A stretch of 64,000 bases of DNA from Myxococcales bacterium. Its GTDB lineage: Bacteria > Myxococcota_A > Polyangia > Polyangiales > Houyiibacteriaceae. The notes under the pieces were generated by a model, which did not search any database, had not been told where the DNA came from, and saw only the letters and a list, made by a program, of their open reading frames with translations. The translations under genes and the position numbers were made by a program. This document shows positions 8,056 to 16,588 of the stretch, piece by piece; position 1 is the first letter of the stretch, and every line of letters begins with the position of its first letter. Location: contig JAOTYL010000005.1 of the NCBI GenBank assembly GCA_029861865.1, positions 62,001 to 126,000 of the forward strand, read 5' to 3'.

Positions 8056-9269
8056 GGGGAGGCTATCTCGGGTCGATCCGGTGTGCGTCCGACGCGAAGC
8101 TCCACGAGAGTGCCCGAGAGCTGTCGTTCCGCGACCTCCCCCGCCGGCGGGCTCGAAATCTCGACACCCCCGCCGAGGGCTTCGGTGACCCTTCTTGCGA
8201 AAGCAAGCCCAAGGCCGACGCCGCCCTGCTCGCGGGTCACGGACCCGTCGACCTGATAGAAAGGCTCCATGATTCGCGCGATGTGCTCGGGCCGCACGCC
8301 AGGGCCACTGTCGGCGACGCCGAACAAGAGATGCGCGTCGCCTTCGGGCCGCACCTCGACAGCGACTTGCCCTCCGATCGGCGTGAACTTGGACGCGTTG
8401 TCGAGCACGTGAATCATCGCTCTCAAGAGCTTGTCGGGGTCGCCTTGGGCGGGAAGTGGCGTGTCAGGGATCCGTTCGACCAGGGTCACGTCACGTTCTT
8501 CGAACGTCGGGCGCATCTGCGCGAGCGCATTCGCTGCGACCTCACCAAAGTCGTACTCGCGCGTGTAGTAGTGCATCCGGCCGGTTTCCAACGAGCTCAC
8601 ATCCAGCAGGGTGTCGACCACCGATCGGAGGCGCTGCGTCGAAGTTTCGATCGACCCCAAGCACTTGCGCTGAAGATCGGTGAGCGGGCCCAGCTCTTCG
8701 TTGAGCAGTAGCCTGAGATAGCCGACGACCGGGGTCATCGGCGTTGCGAGCTCATGGCTCACATTCTGGAGAAACTCCCGCCGAAGGCGCGCGACATCTT
8801 CGAGGCGCGTGTTGGTTTCGGAAAGCTCGACGATCTTTTTCTCAAGGTGCTCGACGATCTTCTGGGTGCGTTCACGAAGTAGGAATTCGCTCTCATCGTC
8901 CGTCCACTCGCGATGGCCCTCGAGAAACTGGTTGATCGTTTCCGCGAAATGCGCCGCGTCGATCGGTTTGGCGATAAACCCGTCGCATCCCACGGCGAGG
9001 GTCGAATCGCGGTCCGCTTCGGCGGTGATCGCGACGATAGGGACGTCTTTAAGGGCGGGCATACCTCGCAGCCTCAGCGTCACCTCGTAGCCGTCCAGGT
9101 CCGGAATGTTGATGTCCACGAGAACCAAGTCCGGCAGCATCTCACGGGCCAGGCGGATGCCCTCGACCCCGCCTTCTGCCTCGATCACTTCGTGCCCCGC
9201 GGCTCCAAGCAGCTTCTGGACGAGGCGGCGATTGTTGGGGTCGTCCTCGATCTGCAGGACCCGAGCCAT
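8052..9269 (-). CDS. Receiver-histidine kinase hybrid signalling protein
   Basis: A soluble two-component protein with reversed domain order: an N-terminal receiver (about residues 1-118; phospho-acceptor Asp in 'LVLVDINIPDLDG', Lys in 'FIAKPID'), a coiled-coil linker, HisKA with the H-box 'FLQNVSHELATPM' near residue 175, and an HATPase domain with 'DNASKF', 'DSGPGV' and 'GVGLGLAFA'. No membrane segment is present, so it probably relays a cytoplasmic or partner-borne signal. It is cotranscribed with the cysteine desulfurase (4-base overlap), and no separate output regulator is adjacent. Confidence 0.92.
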   Translation of the reverse strand: MARVLQIEDDPNNRRLVQKLLGAAGHEVIEAEGGVEGIRLAREMLPDLVLVDINIPDLDGYEVTLRLRGMPALKDVPIVAITAEADRDSTLAVGCDGFIAKPIDAAHFAETINQFLEGHREWTDDESEFLLRERTQKIVEHLEKKIVELSETNTRLEDVARLRREFLQNVSHELATPMTPVVGYLRLLLNEELGPLTDLQRKCLGSIETSTQRLRSVVDTLLDVSSLETGRMHYYTREYDFGEVAANALAQMRPTFEERDVTLVERIPDTPLPAQGDPDKLLRAMIHVLDNASKFTPIGGQVAVEVRPEGDAHLLFGVADSGPGVRPEHIARIMEPFYQVDGSVTREQGGVGLGLAFARRVTEALGGGVEISSPPAGEVAERQLSGTLVELRVGRTPDRPEIASP

Positions 9270-9334
9270 TCAAGGATGAATGCTATCAGCCTCTCTTGCT
9301 TGCCGCACGCGGGGACGCTGGCTAGGGATGAGAT

Positions 9335-10471
9335 ATGGAAAAGGGATGGATTGCACAGCTGCTCGAGGTCGGGCTCGTGACCGAGGCGCAGGTGCGCGCG
9401 AGTCAGGCACGTGGTGCTGAGCTTCCATCGCCCCAACTCGTTCGCAATCTGATCGGGCAAGGTCTCGACGAGCGCATCCTCGCCGGCTTTTTCGTCTCGC
9501 TTGGTTTCGGACCGATGCTTCAGGCCCAAGAGCTCGCCCGAGCCGATCTCGATCTGGTTCGTCGTTTGCCCGGCTCCGAGGCCCACGAGCTATGTGCGAT
9601 GCCGCTCCGACCAAGCCCGGCAGGGGCTATCGTGGCAATGGCCGATCCCACCGACCAAGAGGCCGTTCGCGCATTGTCCGAGGCGCTCGGAGGCGCGATC
9701 TTGCCAACCGTCGCAAAGCTCTCCGACTTGATGGCCGCTCTCGAGCGTGCGTATCCCGCCGATCGTCCGACTTTGGTGAGCGACCCTTTTGCACTGGCGC
9801 GTCAGCGCTACCCAAGCGGTGTCGTGCCTTCGGTCCACGGAAAACCGACCGGGCAGAAAACCTCGACGGGCGATACCGGCCAAACGCTTCAATCCTTTGA
9901 CCCGGCGCTGCTGGCGGCGACAGCCAGCCCGGTTTGGGATCGGGCGTGGGATCGATCGACCGGCGGCCGGGAAAGCGCCCCCGTACCCTCATCGTTGGCG
10001 GCCCCTGAGGTTGTAAACCCAGACCTCACCGAGCTCGGGCGCGTCACCACGCGCGACGATGTGGTACGCGCCGGTTGCGAAGCTTGCTTGGCTGCGGCGC
10101 GGGCGGCGGCCTTCCTGGCGCTCCGCAAGGGCGTCTTTCGAGGCTGGGACGGCGCGGGTGGCGACATCACGAGCGCGAGCATTCGAAGCCTGTGGGTTCC
10201 TGCGACCAACCCTTCAGTTCTCAATGACGTGATCCACAGCGGCGAGGTATTCCGCGGTCCCTTCGGCCAGACGGCTGCCGACCACCTGCTACGCGCGGCG
10301 CTTGGGAGCGGTCGGGAAATCGTCATCGCCCCTGTGCTGATCGGGAACCGCATCGGCGGCTTGCTTTGCGCGACCGACCCAGGTTCAGACTCGACACCGA
10401 TCGAGGCGGTGGCCGAGGCCATGGGGCGGGCCTTTCAGCGCGTGATCGTGACCCAAAAATCCGACGTCTAG
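9335..10471 (+). CDS. GspE N-terminal-domain protein with C-terminal GAF-like region
   Basis: The first 150 residues resemble the MshEN/GspE N-terminal domain: a helical part ('IAQLLEVGLVTEAQVRAS') followed by the typical 'AIVAMADPTDQEAVRAL' and 'ALERAYP' end. A Pro/Ser-rich linker (about 155-230) leads to a GAF-like C-terminus ('FLALRKGVFRGWDG ... IAPVLIGNRIGGLL'). There is no ATPase domain, so it is not a secretion motor; such proteins may act as nucleotide-responsive or scaffold modules. ATG at 9335 is preceded by a modest 'aggg' Shine-Dalgarno. It ends overlapping the convergent transglycosylase gene by 4 bases. Confidence 0.65.
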   Translation: MEKGWIAQLLEVGLVTEAQVRASQARGAELPSPQLVRNLIGQGLDERILAGFFVSLGFGPMLQAQELARADLDLVRRLPGSEAHELCAMPLRPSPAGAIVAMADPTDQEAVRALSEALGGAILPTVAKLSDLMAALERAYPADRPTLVSDPFALARQRYPSGVVPSVHGKPTGQKTSTGDTGQTLQSFDPALLAATASPVWDRAWDRSTGGRESAPVPSSLAAPEVVNPDLTELGRVTTRDDVVRAGCEACLAAARAAAFLALRKGVFRGWDGAGGDITSASIRSLWVPATNPSVLNDVIHSGEVFRGPFGQTAADHLLRAALGSGREIVIAPVLIGNRIGGLLCATDPGSDSTPIEAVAEAMGRAFQRVIVTQKSDV

Positions 10472-11169
10472 TCTACAAAAACCGCTTCGGCCGCCGGGTC
10501 GGCCATCTTGGCCAGCCGCAGGAGCCGCCGTCGCTCACGAAGGACTCCGGAGCTGTACGCGTTCTTTGAACATCGGCCCGAATTGTACCAAGACAACCCC
10601 TGCCCGACGTCATCGCCACATCGCGTCGTGGCCCACTTCAGAAGGCCTAGGCCCGCCTCGATCACCTCACGCTGACATGCACCCGGGCGGAGGCTGCAGG
10701 CCTCTCGGTAGCGCTCGTTGTAGATGAAGGGCACCGTCTTGCCTCGATACTTGGGGTTGAGCTGTACCACTCCGCGCGCCCCGACCGGGCTGACAGCCAG
10801 CGGGTTGAGGCCCGACTCCCTCATTGCGATGGCGGCGGTGAGGAAGGGGTCGATGCCGGCGCGGTTACTCGCCTCGGTGATCAATCTAGAAAGCGTTGCG
10901 ATGCGCGCGCGGCAGCCACCCTCCGTCAAACGGCAGTGCTGCACGTGAATCGGCTCACCACGTCGGCTCTCACGCACGATCAGGCGGGCGTCGATCGCAC
11001 GCGCGAGCGCGATCGCCGTGGGGTGATCACCGACGGCGGACCGATAGTCGATCCCCTCGGCGACTTCCTCGGATGCCGGCACGGGCGCGGTCCACGAGGG
11101 ACCCGCCACCGTGTGCGAGTTCCACGCGCTGATGAGCACAACGCCGAGACATAAGAGTGCGATCCGCAT
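10468..11169 (-). CDS. Lytic transglycosylase-like (SLT-domain) exported protein
   Basis: A 233-residue protein with an N-terminal signal segment ('IALLCLGVVLISAW') and a transglycosylase SLT-type domain in the C-terminal half. The catalytic Glu is in 'AIAMRESGLNPLAVS', followed by 'GARGVVQLNPKYRG' and a 'LSWYNSGRC' segment. Several cysteines in the mature part may form disulfides. The expected role is cleavage of peptidoglycan glycan strands in the periplasm. It stands alone: converging with the GspE-N protein and followed after 93 bases by the end of the HARE-HTH gene on the same strand. Confidence 0.75.
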   Translation of the reverse strand: MRIALLCLGVVLISAWNSHTVAGPSWTAPVPASEEVAEGIDYRSAVGDHPTAIALARAIDARLIVRESRRGEPIHVQHCRLTEGGCRARIATLSRLITEASNRAGIDPFLTAAIAMRESGLNPLAVSPVGARGVVQLNPKYRGKTVPFIYNERYREACSLRPGACQREVIEAGLGLLKWATTRCGDDVGQGLSWYNSGRCSKNAYSSGVLRERRRLLRLAKMADPAAEAVFVD

Positions 11170-11262
11170 GCCGATTACCCCCGAAATCCATCAGGAGGCC
11201 CCGACGGTAGGCCATGAGCGCACCTTGCGCCACCCGGGTGCGAAAACACCGTATCAAACGAG

Positions 11263-12927
11263 TTACAGCTGCTCGGCCTCGAGGCTGGGATCCGAGGGTC
11301 CCTCAGCAGCCAATTTATCTTTGTCTTCAGTGGCTTCAGAGGCTTCGACAGGCTGTGGCGCGTCGCTCTCTGGCGCTTCGGACGGCTCCTCGGCAGCTTT
11401 CCTCGCCGCGAGGGAATCGTCTTCGGTGGTGGGCTCCTCGCCTCCTTGGTCCCGTGGGGAGCGTCGTCGCACCCGTCGACGGCTGCGGCGGCGCTTCGAG
11501 CCGTTCGATTCGGTCGCGTCGTCCGATGAAGATGCACGGGCCGGCCCGCCGAGCGAGTCGAGCAGCTCTACGTCGAGCACCGCCAAGGGCACTGAGACAC
11601 GCTGAATGCCGACACCGACCTCTTCCATCGACCTTGCCAGGGCGTCCCCATCGAATACTGCGCAAGGGGCCGCGCCGTCGGCATGCGCCTCTAGATGGAT
11701 CCCCTCTCGAACTTGGCCGAGGGTGATCACCCATCCGATACGTGCGTGATCGAACTGGTGCAGCGCACCCCGCAGCGCGATGATGGAGTCATTGGTGAGC
11801 GGCTGCTTGCCGCGGTGGATGGTGATGGCCAATGGCGTCTCTTCGGGGCCACGCCGCAAAGTGCCTGCCAAGCTGAAGTCTCCGGTCTCGGCCCGTACTC
11901 CGCGAAGCGAATGAACGCCCACGGCGTTCAACCAAGTGGCGATCAACTCGAGCAGCGCCCCATCTGGGAAGTCGCGGAGCCGCTTGATCAGGGCTCGGCG
12001 AACCTCCTCCTGCTGGCGTCTGGCGGCCCGGACCGCAGCTTCTTCGGATTTGACCGCATCGCTCGGATGGTCCCACTCGAGGAGCGAAACCGAGCCATTG
12101 GACTCGCGGAACCTCGGGCGCGCGGCGGAGGCCCTACGACGGGCGTTGTCGCCACGGATGGCCGCAGCCAGGGTCGGAGCCAGGTCCGCCGGCCCCCCAG
12201 ACAGCCTTCCAGCCGCGATCAAGGCCTCTGCCACCTGAAACAAGCTTCTCGGTTGACGGTCACGTCCCCGCAGGGCTTGCTCGATGGCATCCGCCAGGTC
12301 GCGACCGACCGCTTCTCCAGGCTCGGCCGTGCGGGTCGCCCTCGGCTCAGGCTCCCGCCGTTGTCGGTCCCGCGAGCTCCGGCCCTCGCTGGCTGCGCCT
12401 TGGCGTGGCTCATCCCGTTCTCGGCGGCGTCTGGGCCGGCGCTTACGGGGCCGTTTTGCGCCGCCACGAGATTCATCGTCGAGGTTGGCGAGAATCAGCT
12501 CGTCGTCATCCTCTTCCACCGGAAAAACGTCAGCGCCCGGGTGCTCTTGCGAGACGAAGCTCGGTTCGCCTTCGGTTGGCTCGTCCGCCGGCTCCTCCGA
12601 CTCGGCCTCGATCGCCTCCTCGTCCGCTTCGGCGGACTCGGGAAGACCCTTCAATTCCTCCCCGGAGGGCTCGGCATCCGCCAGCTCTTCGGCCGCGTCG
12701 TCGTCCTGTTCCCGCAGGGCAAAAACGCCAGGCTTCACCTTGATGATCGGAGCATCGCCGCGGTCTTTCTTGACCATGGTGGCGAGCCTCGAGCTCATGG
12801 TGGTTTCGGGGGTTTTACCGACGTGCGATAAGAGATTTCGCTCGATCGCGATTTCGGTGATTTTCTTGTAATGGAGGGGCTTTCCGGTAAGCCGGAGCAC
12901 CTCCACGGCTGCTTCCGTGAATGTCAT
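11263..12927 (-). CDS. HARE-HTH protein with degenerate Mrr-like nuclease-fold domain
   Basis: Start at ATG 12927 (MTFTEAAVEVLRLTGKPLHY) with 'agga' upstream gives 554 residues; the ORF track's extra 69 N-terminal residues look non-coding. Residues 1-75 form a HARE-HTH domain, the winged-helix type of RNA polymerase delta subunit and some restriction systems. A long acidic then Arg-rich region follows ('RKRRPRRRRERDE'). At about residues 305-455 'LIATWLNAVGVHSL ... GDFSLAG ... IGWVITLG' resembles the Mrr/RecB-like nuclease core, but the usual QxK strand reads 'ITIHRGK', so catalysis is doubtful. The tail is again Arg-rich then acidic. Probably a nucleoid or transcription-associated DNA-binding protein. 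Confidence 0.6.
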   Translation of the reverse strand: MTFTEAAVEVLRLTGKPLHYKKITEIAIERNLLSHVGKTPETTMSSRLATMVKKDRGDAPIIKVKPGVFALREQDDDAAEELADAEPSGEELKGLPESAEADEEAIEAESEEPADEPTEGEPSFVSQEHPGADVFPVEEDDDELILANLDDESRGGAKRPRKRRPRRRRERDEPRQGAASEGRSSRDRQRREPEPRATRTAEPGEAVGRDLADAIEQALRGRDRQPRSLFQVAEALIAAGRLSGGPADLAPTLAAAIRGDNARRRASAARPRFRESNGSVSLLEWDHPSDAVKSEEAAVRAARRQQEEVRRALIKRLRDFPDGALLELIATWLNAVGVHSLRGVRAETGDFSLAGTLRRGPEETPLAITIHRGKQPLTNDSIIALRGALHQFDHARIGWVITLGQVREGIHLEAHADGAAPCAVFDGDALARSMEEVGVGIQRVSVPLAVLDVELLDSLGGPARASSSDDATESNGSKRRRSRRRVRRRSPRDQGGEEPTTEDDSLAARKAAEEPSEAPESDAPQPVEASEATEDKDKLAAEGPSDPSLEAEQL

Positions 12928-13423
12928 GTTCGTTGTCGTTCCTGTCACTCCGATGGGCGATGACGGATGGCCCTGCGAGCGCTGCGACGGGGAGCGAAGA
13001 ATCGCTCCACCCGTGCAGGCTGTCAGCCATGCTCGTTCGCACTCCGACCGGACAAAAGCGGTTGATGATTGAGTCTTAGGGTCCGAAGACCCCCTCCTGC
13101 TTAATCGGTTACCATCACGACCGCGCCGAGGCAATCAAACGGCTCGATAGGCGACCCAGATTCCGACTCCGCTGTGTGTTGCCACGCCTTAACCCGTCCC
13201 AGTTGACTTTGACCTTTCCGAGGTCCATACGGCCCGCCTGCGGATAATTGGCTCTGGCCGATCCCCGCTGTTACAGCCAAGTCGGAATGTGCAGCGGTCT
13301 TTCGTGTCAGTTTGGCGACGCCGTCGTGGCACGCGAGACACGAGTCGAGAGCCACCCGACCGAGATTCGGGGTGAAGTTGGATTGGCTCGTTCTTCGCAA
13401 GAGGGTGCGTCGAGGAGATTCGG
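12928..13423. other. Divergent intergenic region between HARE-HTH gene and ddl
   Basis: About 500 bases without a gene I can support. It must hold the promoters of the HARE-HTH gene (minus) and ddl (plus). It contains a small tetraloop hairpin at 13079-13092 and a minus-strand TTG-started reading frame with one CxxCH motif (discussed under rejected items). A 'gagga' Shine-Dalgarno precedes ddl. Confidence 0.6.
13079..13092 (-). promoter_or_regulatory. Small hairpin with UUCG-type tetraloop in 5' region of HARE-HTH gene
   Basis: Read on the minus strand the sequence is GGGTC-TTCG-GACCC, a perfect 5-bp stem closed by a TTCG tetraloop, about 150 bases upstream of the HARE-HTH start. No T-run follows, so it is not an obvious terminator; a structured 5' leader is possible. 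Short enough to be chance. Confidence 0.3.
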
Positions 13424-14419
13424 ATGAAGGACAAAGAGATTGGCATACTGCTCGGTGGCGTGAGCGCAGAGCGCGAGATCTCGATCAAGACCGGAGAGGC
13501 GATCTACGAGGCGCTGAAGGCACGCGGCTACCGGGTTCAAAAGGTCTTCGTCGATGCCGACATCGATCGGGTGCTGCGACAGATCACGATCGACGTGGCG
13601 GTTATCGCCCTTCACGGCACCTACGGCGAAGACGGCTGCATCCAAGGGATGCTCGAGACAATGGGGATTCCGTACACGGGCTCCGGCGTGCTCCCCAGCG
13701 CGTTGGCGATGGACAAGCTCAAGTCGAAAGAGCTCTTCCGTCTCTACAACGTGCCAACGCCTCCGTATTACGTGGTGCGCCGCGACGACCTCGATCGTCT
13801 CGAGCAGATCCATAGCTCATTTGGTTTCCCGAGCTTCGTGAAGCCCCGTTCGGGGGGCTCGAGCGTGGGGGCTGGTGCCGCGCGCAATCTCGCTGAGCTC
13901 GAAGAACGTTGCCAAGACGCGGCTCGCTTCGACGAATGGATCTTGGTGGAGCGCCTGATCGTCGGACGCGAAGTCGCGGTGGGCTTGCTCGACGGAAACG
14001 CGCTCGGTGCGATCGAAATCGAGCCCAAAGGCGGTTTCTACGACTACAAGTCGAAATACCAAGAGGGTGGAAGCCAATACCATTTTCCCGCACGGCTTTC
14101 GCCGACGCGATACCAGGGTGTGTTGAATCTCGCGGAACGCGCGGTGCATTGCGTCGGTGCCACGGGAGCGACCCGCGTCGATCTGCTGGTGATGTCCGAT
14201 GAAAACGAGTACGTGCTCGAGGTCAACACGCTGCCAGGGCTCACTCCGACGTCGCTGCTCCCGAAGATTGCGGCGGGTGCGGGCTACGACTTCGGCGACC
14301 TCTGTGAGGCGATCCTGGAGCGGGCCACGCTGCATGTCGGTGACGGGTTGCCACGCGTCCCAGCGGAGGAGCGTGGCGGGAGCTCCGACTCGTTGGCGCC
14401 CATTCTGCCGGCGGAATAG
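13424..14419 (+). CDS. ddl: D-alanine--D-alanine ligase
   Basis: ATP-grasp ligase making the D-Ala-D-Ala dipeptide for peptidoglycan. Motifs: 'LLGGVSAEREISIKTG' at the N-terminus, 'HGTYGEDGCIQGMLE', 'KPRSGGSSVGA' in the ATP-grasp region, and 'EVNTLPGLTPTSLLP' carrying metal ligands. 331 residues, slightly extended at the C-terminus by a Gly/Ser/Pro tail. ATG 13424 has 'gagga' about 8 bases upstream. No other cell-wall gene adjoins; it precedes the sulfur operon by 44 bases. Confidence 0.95.
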   Translation: MKDKEIGILLGGVSAEREISIKTGEAIYEALKARGYRVQKVFVDADIDRVLRQITIDVAVIALHGTYGEDGCIQGMLETMGIPYTGSGVLPSALAMDKLKSKELFRLYNVPTPPYYVVRRDDLDRLEQIHSSFGFPSFVKPRSGGSSVGAGAARNLAELEERCQDAARFDEWILVERLIVGREVAVGLLDGNALGAIEIEPKGGFYDYKSKYQEGGSQYHFPARLSPTRYQGVLNLAERAVHCVGATGATRVDLLVMSDENEYVLEVNTLPGLTPTSLLPKIAAGAGYDFGDLCEAILERATLHVGDGLPRVPAEERGGSSDSLAPILPAE

Positions 14420-14425
14420 ATATTG

Positions 14426-14459
14426 TTGACAATTCCGATGCGGGAACCCATAGATCCCG
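14426..14459 (+). promoter_or_regulatory. Predicted sigma70-type promoter with overlapping inverted repeat (Rrf2 operator candidate)
   Basis: A consensus -35 'ttgaca' (14426-14431), a 17-base spacer, and a weak -10 'cataga' (14449-14454). The inverted repeat 'cggga'-N9-'tcccg' (14441-14459) straddles the -10. Transcription would begin about at 14461, only a few bases before the GTG of the rrf2 gene, giving an almost leaderless message. This fits an autoregulated Rrf2 operator, but that is inferred. Confidence 0.45.
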
Positions 14460-14463
14460 TGCG

Positions 14464-14919
14464 GTGAAGCTCTCCAACAAAGGTCGATACGGCGTCCGGG
14501 CCATCTTCGATATCGCGTTCCACAGCGGTGGGAAGGCCACGCAGATCAAGGATATCTCCCGTCGCCAGGCGATTCCGCCGCGCTTTCTCGAGCAGATCTT
14601 TCAGGATCTCAAGCGGGCCGGTTTGGTCACTTCGAAACGCGGGCCGCGGGGCGGTTACGCGCTCGCGATCAACCCCGAGGGCATTCGAGTCGGCGACATC
14701 GTGCGGGCCCTCGAAGGGCCGATCGTGCTTGGCGGGGGCGCCGACGCGAGCGGAAACGGCGACGAAATGAGCCGCGCGGTCACCGAAGAGGTGTTTTCGG
14801 AGCTCTCCAACAGCGTCGAGGCGTGCTTCGACGCGATCACGATCCAGGATCTGTGTGATCGGGGTGACGCGCATGGCGTTCGGCGGGCGCCACCTCGACG
14901 GTACGTGTATTCCATCTGA
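14464..14919 (+). CDS. Rrf2-family transcriptional regulator (CymR/IscR-like)
   Basis: 151-residue winged-helix regulator starting at GTG 14464: 'MKLSNKGRYGVRAIFDIAFH', recognition region 'RRQAIPPRFLEQIFQDLKRAGLVTS' and wing 'GPRGGYALA'. It lacks the closely spaced three-Cys cluster of IscR/NsrR, having only two Cys near the C-terminus ('EACFDAITIQDLCD'), so Fe-S sensing is unlikely. It directly overlaps cysK (TGATG). In Bacillus subtilis the related CymR represses cysteine genes in complex with CysK, so this is plausibly the cysteine-responsive repressor of the operon. Confidence 0.88.
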   Translation: MKLSNKGRYGVRAIFDIAFHSGGKATQIKDISRRQAIPPRFLEQIFQDLKRAGLVTSKRGPRGGYALAINPEGIRVGDIVRALEGPIVLGGGADASGNGDEMSRAVTEEVFSELSNSVEACFDAITIQDLCDRGDAHGVRRAPPRRYVYSI

Positions 14920-15845
14920 TGTCAGCACCCGTTGTCGATAGCGTCCTCGAGCTCGTTGGCGAAACTCCAGTCGTTCGCTTGCGCCGCCTCTCGCCCAGAG
15001 GTGGAGCGACCGTGTGGGGCAAGGGCGAGCACCTGAACCCCGGCGGCTCGGTCAAAGATCGCATCTGCCTGGCGATGATCGAAGCGGCCGAGCGCGATGG
15101 CAAGCTTCGGCCCGGCAGCATCATCGTCGAACCGACCAGTGGCAATACCGGCATCGGCCTGGCGTTGGTCTGTGCACGCAAGGGCTACAAGCTTGTTCTC
15201 ACGATGCCGGCGAGCATGTCTCTCGAACGCCGAGCGCTCCTGGAAGCGTACGGCGTCGAGATTGTCCTGACTGAGCCGGACCGCGTGATGGAGGGCGCGA
15301 TCGAGGCTGCGCGCCGCATCGTCGAAGAGCGTGGCGCCTTCATGCCCGAGCAGTTCTCGAACCCGGCGAACCCCGAGGTGCACCGAGAGACGACGGCCCC
15401 AGAGATCTTGCAAGCGTTCGAGGGAGATTCGATCGATGTTTTCGTCGCCGCGGTCGGAACTGGGGGCACGGTGAGCGGCGTGGGGGCCGCACTCAAGGGT
15501 AACGATTCACGCACGCGTGTGATCGCCGTGGAGCCCGCCGCAAGTCCCGTGTTGGCGGGTGGCAAGCCTGGCCCGACCAAGATTCAGGGCCTCAATGCGG
15601 GGTTCGTGCCGGAAAACTACGATAGCGCCGTCGTCGACGAGATCGTCGGCGTTTCGGATCGCGATGCGTGGGAGACCAAGCTCGCGCTTGCGACCCAAGA
15701 GGGGCTGCTCGTCGGGATAAGCGCCGGCGCTAACGTCTGGGCTGCGATTCGGGTCGCGCGCGAGCTCGAGCCGGGGCAGAACGTCGTCACGATTTTGTGC
15801 GACACTGGGGAGCGCTACTTCAGTCTTTCGGAGTACTTCGAATGA
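14919..15845 (+). CDS. cysK: Cysteine synthase (O-acetylserine sulfhydrylase), CysK type
   Basis: PLP beta-replacement enzyme forming cysteine from O-acetylserine and sulfide. PLP lysine in 'NPGGSVKDRICLAM', substrate loop 'PTSGNTGIGLALV', PLP-phosphate loop 'AVGTGGTVSGVGAAL', and C-terminal 'CDTGERYFS'. 308 residues is the standard length. It overlaps the Rrf2 gene and the next E1-like gene by 1 and 4 bases. A second, different cysteine synthase lies later in the same operon, so the two probably use different sulfur donors. Confidence 0.92.
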   Translation: MSAPVVDSVLELVGETPVVRLRRLSPRGGATVWGKGEHLNPGGSVKDRICLAMIEAAERDGKLRPGSIIVEPTSGNTGIGLALVCARKGYKLVLTMPASMSLERRALLEAYGVEIVLTEPDRVMEGAIEAARRIVEERGAFMPEQFSNPANPEVHRETTAPEILQAFEGDSIDVFVAAVGTGGTVSGVGAALKGNDSRTRVIAVEPAASPVLAGGKPGPTKIQGLNAGFVPENYDSAVVDEIVGVSDRDAWETKLALATQEGLLVGISAGANVWAAIRVARELEPGQNVVTILCDTGERYFSLSEYFE

Positions 15846-16549
15846 CCTCAAGGCATCGGGTATTGATGGTGGGCGCCGGTGGGCTTGGCTCGCCGGTGCT
15901 GCGCCTCCTCGCTGACAGCACGGTCGAGCACGTGACGGTGGTCGATGACGACGTCGTCGAGGAGAGCAACCTTCACCGACAGACCTTCCTTACCGAGAGA
16001 GATCTCGGCCGTCCGAAGACCGAGTGCGCAAAGGAGCACCTCCGGAAGGCATGCCCGAGACTTGGTGTCAGCATCGTCGAGGGCCGCTTCATCCCGTCAA
16101 CGGCGGTGGAGCTTCTCGACGGACACACGCTCGTGATCGAGGGGGCCGATAACCTCGCTACCAAGTTCTTGGTCGCGGACGCCGCCCGCCTCGCCGAGAT
16201 TCCGGCCGTGCAGGCGGGTGCCATCCGCTGGAACGGGTGGGCTTGGTGCGCCCTCCCGGACTCCGCATGTCTTCGGTGTCTTTTCGAGGACATCCCGCGG
16301 GATCGGGTCGAGACCTGTGCGGAGGCGGGTGTCGTCGGTCCCGTGGTCGGCGTCCTGGGAGGTCTCCAGGCGGCTTTGATGTTTCGCCTGCTCGAGGGTG
16401 ACCGTCCGGGCGGCGAGCTTTGGCACTATCACGGTCTCGAAGGCGTGCTCCGCAAGACTTGGGTGCGACGGCGAAGCGACTGCCCGCTTTGCACGGGAGA
16501 GATACGGGACCTCCGGACGGAGCGATACGCGGCGCCTTGCGCGGCATGA
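15842..16549 (+). CDS. MoeB/ThiF-family E1-like adenylyltransferase
   Basis: Start at ATG 15842 overlaps the cysK stop (ATGA). 235 residues with the Rossmann nucleotide loop 'LMVGAGGLGSPVLRLL', the E1 region 'VVEESNLHRQTFL', 'VIEGADN', and two zinc CxxC pairs ('CLRC' and 'CPLC'). 'EAGVVGPVVGVLGGLQA' is the family's C-terminal helix signature. It should adenylate the C-terminal Gly of the ubiquitin-like sulfur carrier encoded 39 bases downstream, as MoeZ does for CysO. It has no rhodanese domain and lacks the usual N-terminal 'RYARQ' helix, which instead appears at the start of the small protein two genes downstream. Confidence 0.88.
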   Translation: MTSRHRVLMVGAGGLGSPVLRLLADSTVEHVTVVDDDVVEESNLHRQTFLTERDLGRPKTECAKEHLRKACPRLGVSIVEGRFIPSTAVELLDGHTLVIEGADNLATKFLVADAARLAEIPAVQAGAIRWNGWAWCALPDSACLRCLFEDIPRDRVETCAEAGVVGPVVGVLGGLQAALMFRLLEGDRPGGELWHYHGLEGVLRKTWVRRRSDCPLCTGEIRDLRTERYAAPCAA

Positions 16550-16588
16550 CTTCCGCTTGCATCCATTAAGACTCAGAAAGGAACGAAC

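Noticed and set aside
13101-13400. Minus-strand 99-residue frame with a CxxCH heme-like motif (SCLACHDG) in the ddl upstream gap
   Set aside because: It starts only at TTG without a Shine-Dalgarno, has no signal peptide, codon use degrades in its second half, and it occupies the region needed for two divergent promoters. A single CxxCH is easily chance.
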